Below, one piece after another: positions 1 to 5,883 of a DNA stretch of 7,421 nucleotides (position 1 is the stretch's first letter; the number at the start of each line of letters is the position of its first letter). The notes beneath the pieces were generated by a model. The model was not told the DNA's origin, did not search any database, and saw only the letters and a list, made by a program, of their open reading frames with translations. Both the position numbers and the translations under genes were made by a program. The stretch is from Streptosporangiaceae bacterium (GTDB taxonomy: Bacteria > Actinomycetota > Actinomycetes > Streptosporangiales > Streptosporangiaceae), in NCBI GenBank assembly GCA_030042885.1, contig JASHYW010000603.1, positions 1 to 7,421 of the forward strand, written 5' to 3'.

Positions 1-23
1 GGCGCAATAGCCAGGTACAGACA

Positions 24-54
24 GCCGATCGGCACCCGATATCAGGAGTATCGG
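24..54. promoter_or_regulatory. Paired palindromes with shared CCGAT half-site (putative operator)
   Basis: GCCGATCGGC at 24-33 is a perfect 10-bp palindrome. Next to it, CCGATA (36-41) and TATCGG (49-54) form a perfect 6-bp inverted repeat with a 7-nt spacer. Both use the half-site CCGAT. The two forward half-sites start 11 bp apart (25, 36) and the two reverse ones 22 bp apart (28, 50), so equivalent half-sites fall on the same helix face. This looks like a binding site for a dimeric regulator of the gene at 221 or of a gene left of the window. I do not recognise the regulator. Confidence 0.35.
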
Positions 55-171
55 CCCTGCTCTCACCCCCGGCCTGTGGTGAGCGTGGAAACAGCGCCGG
101 GCCTGCCAGCTGTATTCGCGGTGCCGCCCCCACAGCGGCGGGCGCGACGGGCGAAACCAACGACCCTGGTT

Positions 172-205
172 CTGGCAGGCCCCGGCGGACCCTCCGCCAG
201 GCCAG
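172..205 (+). other. Stem-loop in the leader of the membrane-protein gene
   Basis: GGCGGA (184-189) pairs perfectly with TCCGCC (193-198) around a CCC loop. An outer pair, CTGGC (172-176) with GCCAG (201-205), can extend it with an uneven interior loop. It ends four bases before the Shine-Dalgarno sequence at 209-215, so it could affect ribosome access. No U-tract follows, so a terminator is unlikely. GC-rich DNA gives such hairpins by chance. Confidence 0.25.
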
Positions 206-208
206 ACA

Positions 209-215
209 GGGGAGG
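209..215 (+). promoter_or_regulatory. Ribosome binding site for the DUF7144-like gene
   Basis: GGGGAGG sits 5 nt before the ATG at 221. It is the strongest ribosome binding site in this part of the window and fixes the start of the reading frame. Confidence 0.7.
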
Positions 216-220
216 CCACC

Positions 221-754
221 ATGACAGTGACAGTAGCCACGCCAGCCAGGGACGCAGATAGTGAGCCGGCCAGGAGCGCAAGCAGTAAGCCGGCCAGGGA
301 TCCAGGCAGACGACATGCGAAACGACACGGTTCCCTCCTGGTCATGACCGCAGGCTGCTGGCTGGGCTTGAGCGCCCTGTTCAACTTGGTATGGGGCCTC
401 GGTGTGCTGGAAAACCAGCAGATTGCCCACGACAGCTACATGTTCGGCATCTTGCACTCGTCGGGCCGGATCGCGATCGTCGTCGGCATCCTGCAGCTCG
501 TGGTGGCGGGCGCGGCACTAACGGGTCACCAGCTGGCACGATGGCTTGGCGTGGCCCTGCTCGTGCTCAACGCCATTGACCAGCAGTTCTTCATCGGGAC
601 CTACCCGCTGTGGTCCGCGCTGAACACCTTGTTCGACGTGCTCGCGATATACGCGCTGTGCCGCTATGGCAGCCGCAAGAACCTACGCTTCGTCCGGGAC
701 TTCGCCCGGAAGGAGTGGCCCCTTCGGGGCAGTCCGGCTGACGTGAGGCGTTAA
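221..754 (+). CDS. DUF7144-like four-helix membrane protein
   Basis: This is a 177-aa predicted inner-membrane protein of unknown function. The first ~37 residues are polar, Ala/Pro/Arg/Ser-rich and probably cytoplasmic. Four hydrophobic segments follow at about 38-63, 83-101, 104-123 and 130-148, then a basic C-terminal tail. The layout matches the actinobacterial DUF7144 family as I remember it: an aromatic/Gly/Asn-rich first helix (F54 N55 L56 V57 W58 G59), a GILHS/GRIAIVVGI second helix, 'ARWLGVALLVLNAI' in the third, and a 'YPLWSALNTLFDVLAIYAL' last helix. Start ATG 221 is backed by GGGGAGG. No enzymatic motif is visible. It is separated from ppk2 by about 750 bp holding a mobile-element remnant, so it is probably a separate transcription unit. 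The family call is from remembered pattern; the function is unknown. Confidence 0.82.
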   Translation: MTVTVATPARDADSEPARSASSKPARDPGRRHAKRHGSLLVMTAGCWLGLSALFNLVWGLGVLENQQIAHDSYMFGILHSSGRIAIVVGILQLVVAGAALTGHQLARWLGVALLVLNAIDQQFFIGTYPLWSALNTLFDVLAIYALCRYGSRKNLRFVRDFARKEWPLRGSPADVRR

Positions 755-772
755 GCGGTCTACGGTCGGCGG

Positions 773-945
773 GTGGCCGATGACCTGATGGAGCGGTACG
801 GGGACCTGCTGACGGGCAGCTATGACTGCGTGGACCGGGTGGTGCTGAATGCGTATTGCCTGTACGTGCTGTTCTTCATCGAGCACGGCACCCGGCGGGT
901 GTACCTGGCCGGGATTACCGCTCACCCGACGGGCGGCCACGCAGG
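773..945 (+). pseudogene. Chimeric remnant: N-terminus of a conserved protein fused to an rve integrase/transposase fragment
   Basis: From GTG 773 the frame reads MADDLMERYGDLLTGSYDCV and on to VLNAYC. This resembles the start of an actinobacterial conserved/transposon-associated protein ('..YGDLLTGSYDCVDRVVLNAY..'). At about codon 29 it switches without a frame break to LYVLFFIEHGTRRVYLAGIT-AHPTGG, the typical core segment of rve-type integrases/transposases, usually followed by W-V-T-Q-Q-A-R. Here that continuation is lost: after HPTGG the +1 frame carries ATQAA, suggesting a frameshift, and family resemblance then ends. The open frame runs to a stop at 1063 without recognisable sequence. 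No clear ribosome binding site precedes GTG 773, which lies only 18 nt after the upstream stop. I infer a deletion or recombination scar joining two genes. Identity of the first fragment is less certain than that of the second. Confidence 0.6.
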
Positions 946-1297
946 CGGCGCCTGGGCCGCTAGCAGCCCTGGGCCTCTGGCGCGGGAACCGCATCCTCAC
1001 CAGTCCTTTGCTCGCCTGCGACTTCGAGTCCATCTTGTCCGGCCCGCAAGTGCATCGGCCTGACGGGATGAAAAGGCCGGTCCCGCCTGCTGAAGGAGTC
1101 CAAGATTCCGCGACCGGGCGACTGCCTGGGTCGCTTCGGACGCCTCCCTTCCTGCCACCTGGTAAGTCGGCAAGGCCCGATATGCAGGCGATCTCGAACC
1201 GGGCCTGGAAGCCGGGTAAGGGAGCGCACAAGGCAAGGAATCATGCCACGCCAGGGAATCATCCCATCTGGCCAATGCGGCAGCCAGCTCCGCGCGG
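946..1297. other. Gene-free region between transposase remnant and ppk2 promoter region
   Basis: No frame here has a ribosome binding site plus recognisable protein content. One open frame (849-1328) spans it, but its product looks like random translation of GC-rich DNA. The only local structure seen is a short direct repeat, GGAATCATGCC at 1237-1247 and GGAATCATCCC at 1255-1265, 18 bp apart. The second copy lies in a small inverted repeat (GGGA-ATCA-TCCC, 1254-1265). The left part may be decayed mobile-element sequence. Confidence 0.5.
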
Positions 1298-1330
1298 TCG
1301 AATGGAACGAGAAATGAACGGAGCGTGAAC
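1298..1330 (-). promoter_or_regulatory. Putative PHO box (PhoP binding site), three 11-bp direct repeat units
   Basis: Read on the minus strand, three consecutive 11-bp units begin GTTCA, GTTCA and GTTCC: GTTCACGCTCC (1330-1320), GTTCATTTCTC (1319-1309) and GTTCCATTCGA (1308-1298). The actinomycete PhoP PHO box is known to consist of 11-nt direct repeat units whose best conserved part is GTTCA. The phase is exact and the units are contiguous. It lies 177 bp before the ATG of a polyphosphate kinase gene, and ppk genes are known PhoP targets in Streptomyces. The second half of each unit is degenerate, so the match is good in the core only. The site could act as activator or repressor. Confidence 0.5.
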
Positions 1331-1365
1331 GAAGGGCGCGGGGCCTGCGCGAGCGTGCGTCGTCG

Positions 1366-1394
1366 TTGACGGCTGTCCTGTCTAACCGTTGTGT
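1366..1394 (+). promoter_or_regulatory. Weak candidate promoter for ppk2
   Basis: TTGACG at 1366-1371 matches the -35 consensus well. At 17-bp spacing the -10 position holds TTGTGT (1389-1394), a poor match to TANNNT; TAACCG at 1383 is better shaped but too close. The position, 35 bp downstream of the PHO-box repeat and upstream of the ppk2 start, is sensible. Low confidence. Confidence 0.2.
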
Positions 1395-1430
1395 CGCTGC
1401 CGCTTCCCGGGCCATAGCCGGTTCCTGGGA

Positions 1431-1455
1431 GCTGCCCGCCACCTGGGCGGGCAGC
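1431..1455 (+). other. Perfect 10-bp GC hairpin upstream of ppk2
   Basis: GCTGCCCGCC (1431-1440) and GGCGGGCAGC (1446-1455) are exact reverse complements around the 5-nt loop ACCTG. The structure ends 51 bp before the ppk2 ATG. No T-run follows, so a classical intrinsic terminator is not supported, although actinobacteria can terminate at U-poor hairpins. It could end transcription entering from the left or act as a leader structure for ppk2. Confidence 0.5.
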
Positions 1456-1493
1456 CGAATGGTGCCCCAGTTTCACACTGCGACATACCTATC

Positions 1494-1500
1494 AGGGAGG
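1494..1500 (+). promoter_or_regulatory. Ribosome binding site deciding the ppk2 start
   Basis: AGGGAGG ends 6 nt before ATG 1507. The reading frame stays open upstream to 1366, but only the 1507 start has this site, and the upstream extension (47 residues) overlaps the perfect hairpin and shows no PPK2-like sequence. Confidence 0.75.
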
Positions 1501-1506
1501 TGCCTG

Positions 1507-2559
1507 ATGGCGGATGACAGGGCCAAGCTGCTGGCCGAGTTCATCGAGCCGCTGCGGGTGAAGCCGGGGTCGAAGGTCAAGCTGGCGAAAGATTTCGACC
1601 CGGGCTACAAGGCGAGCTTCTTGAAGAAGAGCGAAGGGGAAATGGTGCTCCAGGCCGGGGTGGAAGTCCTGGCAGAGTATCAGGCCCGGCTGGCCGCCCA
1701 GGACATCTGGGGGGTGCTGGTGTGCCTGCAGGCGCTGGACGCCGGGGGCAAGGACGGCACCATCCGGCACGTGCTGAGCGGCGTCAACCCGCAGGGCGTG
1801 CGGGTGAGCGGCTTCAAGGTGCCCTCGGCCGAAGAGCTGAACCACGACTACCTGTGGCGGTACGCCCGGCGGCTGCCCGGCCGGGGCGAGATCGGCATCT
1901 TCAACCGGTCACACTACGAGGAGGTCCTGGTGGTGCGGGTCCACCCGGAGCTGCTGGACCGGCAGAAGCTCCCGGCATCGTGCAAGGGCAAGGGGGTGTG
2001 GGAGCGCCGGTACACCGAGATCAACGACTGGGAGCATTTCCTGGCCGATAACGGGTTCAAGGTCGTGAAGCTGTTCTTGAACCTGTCCAAGGAGGAGCAG
2101 CGGATCCGGTTCCTGCGGCGGGTGGACCTGCCGGAGAAGAACTGGAAGTTCTCCGCGGCCGACGCCCGGGAGCGCAAGTACTGGGATGACTACCAGGCCG
2201 CGTTCTCGGACATGCTCTCGCACACGAGCACCGGGTGGGCGCCGTGGCATGTGATCCCGGCCGATCACAAGTGGTTCGCCCGGATCTGCGTGTCGGCGGT
2301 GCTGGCGCACACGCTGATGGACATCGATCCGCAGTACCCGTTGGTGGATAAGGCCAAGCGGGATGACCTGGCCGAGACCAGGTCGCTGCTGGAGGCCGAG
2401 GCGCCCAAGGGCGCGGCGGCTGACCCGGCCCAGGCCGAGCTCGCGGCCCAGGCCAAGCAGGAGCAGGCCGCCGGGGAAACCAAGCAGGCCCGCAAGCAGC
2501 GCGAGCAGATGAAGAAGATCAGGGCCAAGCTAGCCGAGGCGGAGCAGCCCAAGAGGTAG
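1507..2559 (+). CDS. ppk2: PPK2-family polyphosphate kinase / polyphosphate:nucleotide phosphotransferase
   Basis: This 350-aa cytoplasmic enzyme should transfer phosphate between inorganic polyphosphate and nucleotides (NMP/NDP). Walker A is DAGGKDG (residues 78-84, K82, D83). The Walker B region is IGIFNRSHYEEVLVVRVH (129-146), with Asn133 where many family members have Asp. A basic lid region follows, with FLRR (202-205), WKF (213-215) and KYWDDY (224-229), then a conserved GWAPWHVIPADHKWFA segment (243-258). The sequence 'SGVNPQGVRVSGFKVPS' between the Walker motifs is typical of the PPK2_rel_1 subgroup (as I recall TIGR03709), often assigned to class III, which can act on AMP and ADP; substrate class is inference. 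Residues after about 285 form an Ala/Glu/Gln/Lys-rich, probably helical or coiled-coil tail that is longer than the catalytic core needs. ATG 1507 is preferred over the longer frame from 1366. The P-type ATPase gene starts 33 nt downstream. Confidence 0.93.
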   Translation: MADDRAKLLAEFIEPLRVKPGSKVKLAKDFDPGYKASFLKKSEGEMVLQAGVEVLAEYQARLAAQDIWGVLVCLQALDAGGKDGTIRHVLSGVNPQGVRVSGFKVPSAEELNHDYLWRYARRLPGRGEIGIFNRSHYEEVLVVRVHPELLDRQKLPASCKGKGVWERRYTEINDWEHFLADNGFKVVKLFLNLSKEEQRIRFLRRVDLPEKNWKFSAADARERKYWDDYQAAFSDMLSHTSTGWAPWHVIPADHKWFARICVSAVLAHTLMDIDPQYPLVDKAKRDDLAETRSLLEAEAPKGAAADPAQAELAAQAKQEQAAGETKQARKQREQMKKIRAKLAEAEQPKR

Positions 2560-2576
2560 GCGTGCCGCCGGTCGCC

Positions 2577-2582
2577 GGGAGG
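2577..2582 (+). promoter_or_regulatory. Ribosome binding site for the P-type ATPase gene
   Basis: GGGAGG ends 10 nt before ATG 2593, within the short gap after the ppk2 stop. No promoter or terminator is visible in the gap, supporting co-transcription. Confidence 0.6.
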
Positions 2583-2592
2583 TGGACAAGTC

Positions 2593-5442
2593 ATGGCTAT
2601 CAAAGACCAGGTCCAGGCGCCGGGTAGCCCGCCGGACAAGGCGGCTACGGCGTGGTACGCGCTGACCGCGGATGAAGTCACGGCCAAGCTGGGCGTAGAA
2701 CCGGCCGCCGGGCTGTCCGCGGCCCGCGCGGCCGAGCTGCTGGCCAACAACGGGCCGAACGCGCTGCCGGAGGAGAAGCCCAAGCCGGGCTGGCTGCGGT
2801 TCCTGGATGAGTACCGCACGTTCATGCAGATCATCCTGGTGGCCGCGGCCGTGGTGTCCCTGGTGATCGCCGAGTGGTCCACGGCGCTGCTGCTGATCCT
2901 GCTGACCGTGCTGAACGCCGTCATCGGCCTGCGCGAGGAGGGTAAGGCCGAAAGCGCGATGAACGCGCTGAAGTCGATGATGAAGGCCACCGCGCGGGTG
3001 CGCCGGGACGGGGCCGAAGCGGAGATACCGGCCGACCAGGTGGTGGCCGGCGATGTGGTGCTGCTGACGGCCGGGGACCAGGTGCCGGCCGACGGCCGCA
3101 TCATCGAGGCCAATTCGCTGCAGATCGATGAGTCGGCGCTGACCGGGGAGAGCGTCCCGGCCGCCAAGGGCGCTGACGCGCTGGCCGGGACGGACCTGTC
3201 GCCGGGGGACCAGTCGGACATGGCGTTCATGAACACCCCGGTCACGCACGGCAGCGGCGTGATGATCGTGACCGGCACCGGCGCGGCCACGCAGGTGGGG
3301 CAGATCTCCGGGATGCTGACCGCCGCCGGGTCGGAGCAGACGCCGCTGATGCGGCAGCTGACCCGGATGACCGAGTGGATCGCGCTGGCCGCGCTGATCA
3401 CGATGATCATCATGTTCGCCCTGGGCGCCTCCCGCGGGCTGCCGGGCAAGACGCTGTTCGTCACGGCGATCGCGCTGGCCATCGCGGCCATCCCCGAGGC
3501 CCTGCCGACCGTGGTCCAGGTCATCTTGTCTCTCGGCGCGGTGGGCCTGGCCAAGAAGAACGCGATCGTGAAGAACCTGTCCGCGGTGGAGACGCTCGGC
3601 TCCACCTCGGCGATCAACTCCGACAAGACCGGCACGCTCACCTTGAACCAGATGACCGCGGTCGAGGTCGTCGACCCGACCGACCGGTACACCGTCTCGG
3701 GCATGGGCTACGGGCTGGACGGCAAGGTCCACCACGCGGCAGGCTCGTCGGCCTCCATCGAGGATGCCATCTTGCCGTTCGTGATCGCCAGCGACGCCAA
3801 GCTGGAGGACGGCAAGGTGGTCGGCGATCCGACCGAGGGGGCGCTGCTGGTGCTGGGCGCCAAGGCCGGGCTGGATATCGAGGGCAGCCGGGACCGGCTG
3901 CCGCGGCTGGCGACCCTGCCGTTCGACCCGACCTACAAGCTCATGGCCACCTTCAACCGGGTGACCGACGGGGCCGGGAAACCGGTCGTCCGCTGCTTCG
4001 TCAAGGGCGCCGCGCCCGCGGTGATGGGCCGCACCGCCTCGGCCCTGTCCGGCGGCACGAGCGTGCCGTGGGACCAGGCACTCCAGGACAAGGCGAACTC
4101 CAACGTCGAGCGGATGGAAGGCCAGGGCCTGCGGGTCATGGCCGCCGCCGTCAAGGACCTCGACCCGGCCGCGTTCGACCCCGACGGCGACCTGCTGGCT
4201 CACATGACCGGCCTGCAGATCACCAGCCTGGTCGGCATGATCGACCCGCCCCGCGATGAGTCCAGGGCGGCGGTGACTAACGCCCAGGCCGCCCATATCC
4301 GGGTGCGGATGGTCACCGGCGACGACGTCACCACCGGGGCGGCCATCGCCGAGAAACTCGGGATCCCTGGCCAGGCCATTCTTGGCGGCGACTTCGCCGC
4401 GCTGCCCGAGGCCGAGCGGCTGGCCCGGATCGAGGACATCGGCGTGATCGGCCGGGTCGCCCCCGAGCACAAGCAGCTGCTGGTGGAGACGCTGCGGAAG
4501 AAGGGCGACGTGGTCGCGATGACCGGCGACGGGGTCAACGACGCGCCCGCGATCAAGGCCGCCGACATCGGCATCGCCATGGGCACCGGCACCGAGGTGG
4601 CCAAGAACGCCGGCCGGATGATCTTGTCCGACGACAACTTCGCGACTATCGTGTTCGCCGTCGAGCAGGGCCGGACCCTGTTCGACAACCTGCTGAAGTA
4701 CGTGCGGTTCATCCTCATCACGCTGGTCGCCTTCGTGCTCACCTTCCTGGGCTCGGCCCTGCTGAACATCGCGGCCGGCCAGCCGTTCACGGCCGGCCAG
4801 ATCCTGTGGATCAACTTCCTGATCGACATGCCGCTGGGCATCGCGCTCGGCTTCGACCTGGAGACCCCCGGGCTGATGGGACGCCTGCCCCGGCCGCGCG
4901 GCAAGTCCATCGTCGACTGGCCCATCATGATCTCCTCCGTGCTGGCGGGACTGGTCATGGCGATGGCCCTGCTGCTGCTCATCCACCACGGCCAGGACGT
5001 GAAGAACGCCAAGCTGGGCGCGGCGCTCGCGCTCACCGCGTTCGCCTACTTCCGCATCGTGTGCACCTACGAAAGCCGCAGCCTGACCGATTCGGTCTTC
5101 CGGCTGGAGACCTTCGACTGCAAGCAGATCAACCTCATCTCCCTCGGCGAGCTCGCGCTGGCCTTCCTGGTCACCCAGACCGACGCCTTTGAGCACCTGC
5201 TCGGCACAACCAGGCTCGACTTCAAGGAGTGGCTGCTGGCCGTCGCCCCCGCGGTCGCGCTGTTCCTGCTGTGGGAACTCGGCAAGCTCATCGCCCGGCC
5301 CCGCCACCATGGCGCGGCGGCCCCCGCCGCCCCGGCTGCGGCCGCCCCTGCTCCGGCCGCCCCGGCCGCCACCCCTGACGGCCACCGATCCGGGAACCTG
5401 ACGGTGATCCCGGGGTCGGGCAATACGGGTGCACCGAGTTGA
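2593..5442 (+). CDS. P2-type cation-translocating P-type ATPase (Ca2+/Mn2+-like)
   Basis: This 949-aa membrane pump couples ATP hydrolysis to cation transport. In order: cation-ATPase N-terminal domain (~15-75), M1/M2 (~78-115), actuator with TGES (184-187), M3 (~261-279), M4 with PEALP (301-305), phosphorylation site DKTGT (D344), nucleotide-binding domain with GDPTEG (411-416) and KGA (K471), TGDD (575-578), hinge GDGVND (645-650), then M5-M10 (~706-727, 737-752, 778-800, 807-825, 846-861, 880-900). All catalytic motifs are intact. Predicted ion ligands are Glu302 in M4 and Asn741 and Asp745 in M6 (WINFLID). M5 has no acidic residue where SERCA has its N/E pair. This is the pattern of single-site SPCA/PMR1-type Ca2+/Mn2+ pumps, so I favour those ions by inference. 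M4 has PEALP rather than the common PEGLP. The C-terminus carries an Ala/Pro-rich low-complexity tail (~907-930). CtpF-like mycobacterial pumps belong to the same broad group. It lies 33 nt after ppk2. Confidence 0.93.
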   Translation: MAIKDQVQAPGSPPDKAATAWYALTADEVTAKLGVEPAAGLSAARAAELLANNGPNALPEEKPKPGWLRFLDEYRTFMQIILVAAAVVSLVIAEWSTALLLILLTVLNAVIGLREEGKAESAMNALKSMMKATARVRRDGAEAEIPADQVVAGDVVLLTAGDQVPADGRIIEANSLQIDESALTGESVPAAKGADALAGTDLSPGDQSDMAFMNTPVTHGSGVMIVTGTGAATQVGQISGMLTAAGSEQTPLMRQLTRMTEWIALAALITMIIMFALGASRGLPGKTLFVTAIALAIAAIPEALPTVVQVILSLGAVGLAKKNAIVKNLSAVETLGSTSAINSDKTGTLTLNQMTAVEVVDPTDRYTVSGMGYGLDGKVHHAAGSSASIEDAILPFVIASDAKLEDGKVVGDPTEGALLVLGAKAGLDIEGSRDRLPRLATLPFDPTYKLMATFNRVTDGAGKPVVRCFVKGAAPAVMGRTASALSGGTSVPWDQALQDKANSNVERMEGQGLRVMAAAVKDLDPAAFDPDGDLLAHMTGLQITSLVGMIDPPRDESRAAVTNAQAAHIRVRMVTGDDVTTGAAIAEKLGIPGQAILGGDFAALPEAERLARIEDIGVIGRVAPEHKQLLVETLRKKGDVVAMTGDGVNDAPAIKAADIGIAMGTGTEVAKNAGRMILSDDNFATIVFAVEQGRTLFDNLLKYVRFILITLVAFVLTFLGSALLNIAAGQPFTAGQILWINFLIDMPLGIALGFDLETPGLMGRLPRPRGKSIVDWPIMISSVLAGLVMAMALLLLIHHGQDVKNAKLGAALALTAFAYFRIVCTYESRSLTDSVFRLETFDCKQINLISLGELALAFLVTQTDAFEHLLGTTRLDFKEWLLAVAPAVALFLLWELGKLIARPRHHGAAAPAAPAAAAPAPAAPAATPDGHRSGNLTVIPGSGNTGAPS

Positions 5443-5465
5443 TCACGAATGAGGGGAGCGCGCCG

Positions 5466-5540
5466 ATGCCCCAGCATGACCGGCAGGGTCACCATCACGG
5501 CCGCGTTCCCCTCCCGGGTGCGCGCAGGAGGCAGGCATGA
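5466..5540 (+). CDS. Possible 24-aa His/Arg-rich small ORF, overlapping the next gene by ATGA
   Basis: ATG 5466 opens a 24-codon frame beginning MPQHDRQGHHHG and ending in an Arg-rich GARRRQA. A GGGGAG at 5453-5458 lies 7 nt upstream. The stop TGA (5538-5540) overlaps the ATG at 5537 of the following gene as ATGA, the usual arrangement for translational coupling. It starts 23 nt after the ATPase stop. The peptide has no known family that I recognise; the GHHHG stretch could bind metal, but that is speculation. It may instead be a leader ORF, or a chance frame covering a region occupied only by the next gene's ribosome binding site. Codon-based support is too short to judge. Confidence 0.35.
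   Translation: MPQHDRQGHHHGRVPLPGARRRQA
5526..5531 (+). promoter_or_regulatory. Ribosome binding site for the 96-aa protein
   Basis: A full consensus AGGAGG lies 5 nt before ATG 5537 and 8 nt before a second, in-frame ATG at 5540. The spacing favours 5540 slightly, while the ATGA overlap favours 5537; the products differ by one Met. Confidence 0.7.
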
Positions 5541-5827
5541 TGACCGGCGTCCAGCCAGGCCCTGGCTGGACGCTGGTCCTGCGGCGCCAACCCGCCCGCA
5601 TCGTCGACGGCCAGCCGCAAGGCGGTTACGCCGACCTGTATGAGCTCATCTGCTGCTACTGCGGCGACGATCCCGGCCTGGATTACTGTCACGTATCACC
5701 TGAACTGCAGCGTATCCGCGGCCCGTACCCGTTCGCCGCTGGCATCGCCGCCTACGGCGAACACGCCGGGCACCACCGGCAGGCCACTGGGCCGCGCGAA
5801 TCGCCGGCCGCGCGGAAGCGCTGGTGA
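5537..5827 (+). CDS. Conserved actinobacterial small protein with CCYCGDD motif, function unknown
   Basis: This is a 96-aa soluble protein with no signal peptide or membrane segment. The core (about 30-75) reads YADLYELICCYCGDDPGLDY, then HVSPELQRIRGPYPFAAGIA. I recognise this as a recurring small-protein pattern in actinomycetes: '(L)YEL-C--CGDDP-LDY-xVSPxLQRIRGPYP'. No function is known to me. Cysteines are at 39, 40, 42 and 51, with the acidic pair D44 D45 next to them. Only C39/C40/C42 form a tight group, so a lone zinc finger would need His (79, 80) or C51. The last ~20 residues are polar and basic, probably disordered. It starts one base before the preceding small ORF stops and ends 56 nt before the CYTH-CHAD gene, within what looks like one operon. 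Gene reality is well supported by AGGAGG and the conserved pattern. Confidence 0.75.
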   Translation: MMTGVQPGPGWTLVLRRQPARIVDGQPQGGYADLYELICCYCGDDPGLDYCHVSPELQRIRGPYPFAAGIAAYGEHAGHHRQATGPRESPAARKRW

Positions 5828-5872
5828 GCCTGCCGGGCAAGGGCGGCGGCGGAGGGCGTTCCTGCGATCGTT

Positions 5873-5877
5873 AGGAG
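5873..5877 (+). promoter_or_regulatory. Ribosome binding site for the CYTH-CHAD gene
   Basis: AGGAG ends 6 nt before ATG 5884 and fixes this start. The CYTH signature begins at residue 7, so no upstream coding extension is needed. Confidence 0.65.
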
Positions 5878-5883
5878 CACAGC

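Noticed and set aside
76..261. 61-aa open frame in the leader of the DUF7144-like gene
   Set aside because: No ribosome binding site or recognisable sequence; it overlaps the supported start at 221 in another frame.
718..730. GCCCC-TTC-GGGGC hairpin as terminator of the DUF7144-like gene
   Set aside because: It lies inside the coding sequence, 22 nt before the stop codon, with only five base pairs and no T-run.
849..1328. 159-aa open frame on the + strand
   Set aside because: It starts inside the transposase remnant in another frame, has no ribosome binding site, and the product resembles no family that I know; it also runs through the PHO-box repeat.
1366..1506. 47-residue N-terminal extension of PPK2
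   Set aside because: No ribosome binding site at the upstream start, overlaps the perfect hairpin, no PPK2-like residues; ATG 1507 with AGGGAGG is far better.
2265..3704. 479-aa Ser/Ala-rich minus-strand open frame
   Set aside because: Overlaps both ppk2 and the ATPase in antisense; composition is that of a shadow frame.
2530..5385. 951-aa open frame on the minus strand opposite the ATPase gene
   Set aside because: It is antisense to a P-type ATPase with every catalytic motif intact; the product is Gly/Arg/Asp/His-rich without domains, as expected of a codon-bias shadow.
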